This document shows, one piece after another, positions 6,186 to 6,301 of a DNA stretch of 6,301 bases (the stretch's first letter is position 1; the number at the start of each line of letters is the position of its first letter). Under the pieces are notes generated by a model, which did no database searches, was not told the DNA's origin, and was given only the letters and a program-made list of their open reading frames with translations. Source of the stretch: Candidatus Saccharibacteria bacterium UBA2834 (GTDB lineage Bacteria; Patescibacteriota; Saccharimonadia; Saccharimonadales; Saccharimonadaceae); the NCBI GenBank assembly GCA_002351365.1, contig DEGE01000018.1, positions 3,582-9,882 of the forward strand, in the 5' to 3' direction. The position numbers and the translations under genes are program-made.

Positions 6186-6301
6186 TTATATCGGACGGCT
6201 GATCCCCTGCTGGTTTTTTGCGCTTGCCACCAAAAATTCGTTTCCACCACGGTTCTTTTTTGGTTTTCGGCGGTTTTGGCGTATTGTCGTCATCATCGTT
6301 G
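6148..6301 (-). CDS. N-terminal fragment of the envelope protein in a shifted frame (cut by window edge)
   Basis: Reading the minus strand from the right edge, the frame with codons ending at 6298, 6295 and so on gives an Asp run, then TPKPPKTKKEPWWKRIFGG, KRKKPAGDQPSDITPPQ, and reaches TGA at 6150-6148. The first part looks like the cytoplasmic N-terminus of the protein encoded downstream: acidic and proline-rich with a basic, Trp-containing patch. It lies one frame away from the main part. The two open frames overlap only between 6185 and 6151, so the join must lie there. Skipping one base in the AAAAA run (minus strand, 6176-6172) would join ITPPQ to NIETPSTDDEKD smoothly. The start codon is beyond the window. 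Confidence 0.6.
   Translation of the reverse strand, partial: NDDDDNTPKPPKTKKEPWWKRIFGGKRKKPAGDQPSDITPPQKHRNSINR

Noticed and set aside
5861..6250. 129-residue minus-strand open frame
   Set aside because: Its product is a basic, Ser/Gln/Lys-rich string in the third frame over a region where the other two minus frames give coherent acidic/proline-rich protein and a membrane helix. It is an off-frame reading of the envelope gene.

Overview
The window reads as a piece of chromosome from a small-genome bacterium, most likely of the Candidate Phyla Radiation and probably Saccharibacteria (TM7). This is inferred from gene style and spacing, not from a marker gene. Pointers are a DnaX clamp-loader subunit without the usual cysteine zinc module, a dnaX-dnaB gene pair, a GT39-type membrane protein, a large acidic two-pass envelope protein, and genes that start almost at their promoters. 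The code is standard: dnaX ends in TGA and no in-frame TGA interrupts the long genes, which argues against the UGA=Gly code of Gracilibacteria/SR1.

Layout, left to right. Bases 1-1018 (minus) hold the N-terminal 339 residues of a polytopic GT39-like glycosyltransferase that runs off the left edge. After a 44-base promoter gap come dnaB (1063-2409, minus) and dnaX (2402-3838, minus). They form a replication operon in the order dnaX then dnaB, overlapping by 8 bases. An 85-90 base divergent promoter region separates dnaX from a small three-helix membrane protein (3927-4268, plus). A strong two-way hairpin terminator (4267-4297) closes that gene and also the convergent minus-strand operon. That operon consists of a large envelope protein (4536 to beyond 6301) followed by a 78-residue protein (4297-4533).

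How the genes relate: DnaX and DnaB act together at the fork, the clamp loader contacting the replicative helicase in known systems, and their overlap suggests coupled translation. The envelope protein is predicted to have both ends in the cytoplasm and a Thr-rich, acidic domain outside. Its reading frame is broken near 6151-6185, so its N-terminal part lies in another frame.

I found no mobile element, CRISPR array, tRNA, rRNA or defence system. The points most worth checking are the frameshift, the zinc-less DnaX, and the split between near-leaderless first genes and Shine-Dalgarno-led internal genes.
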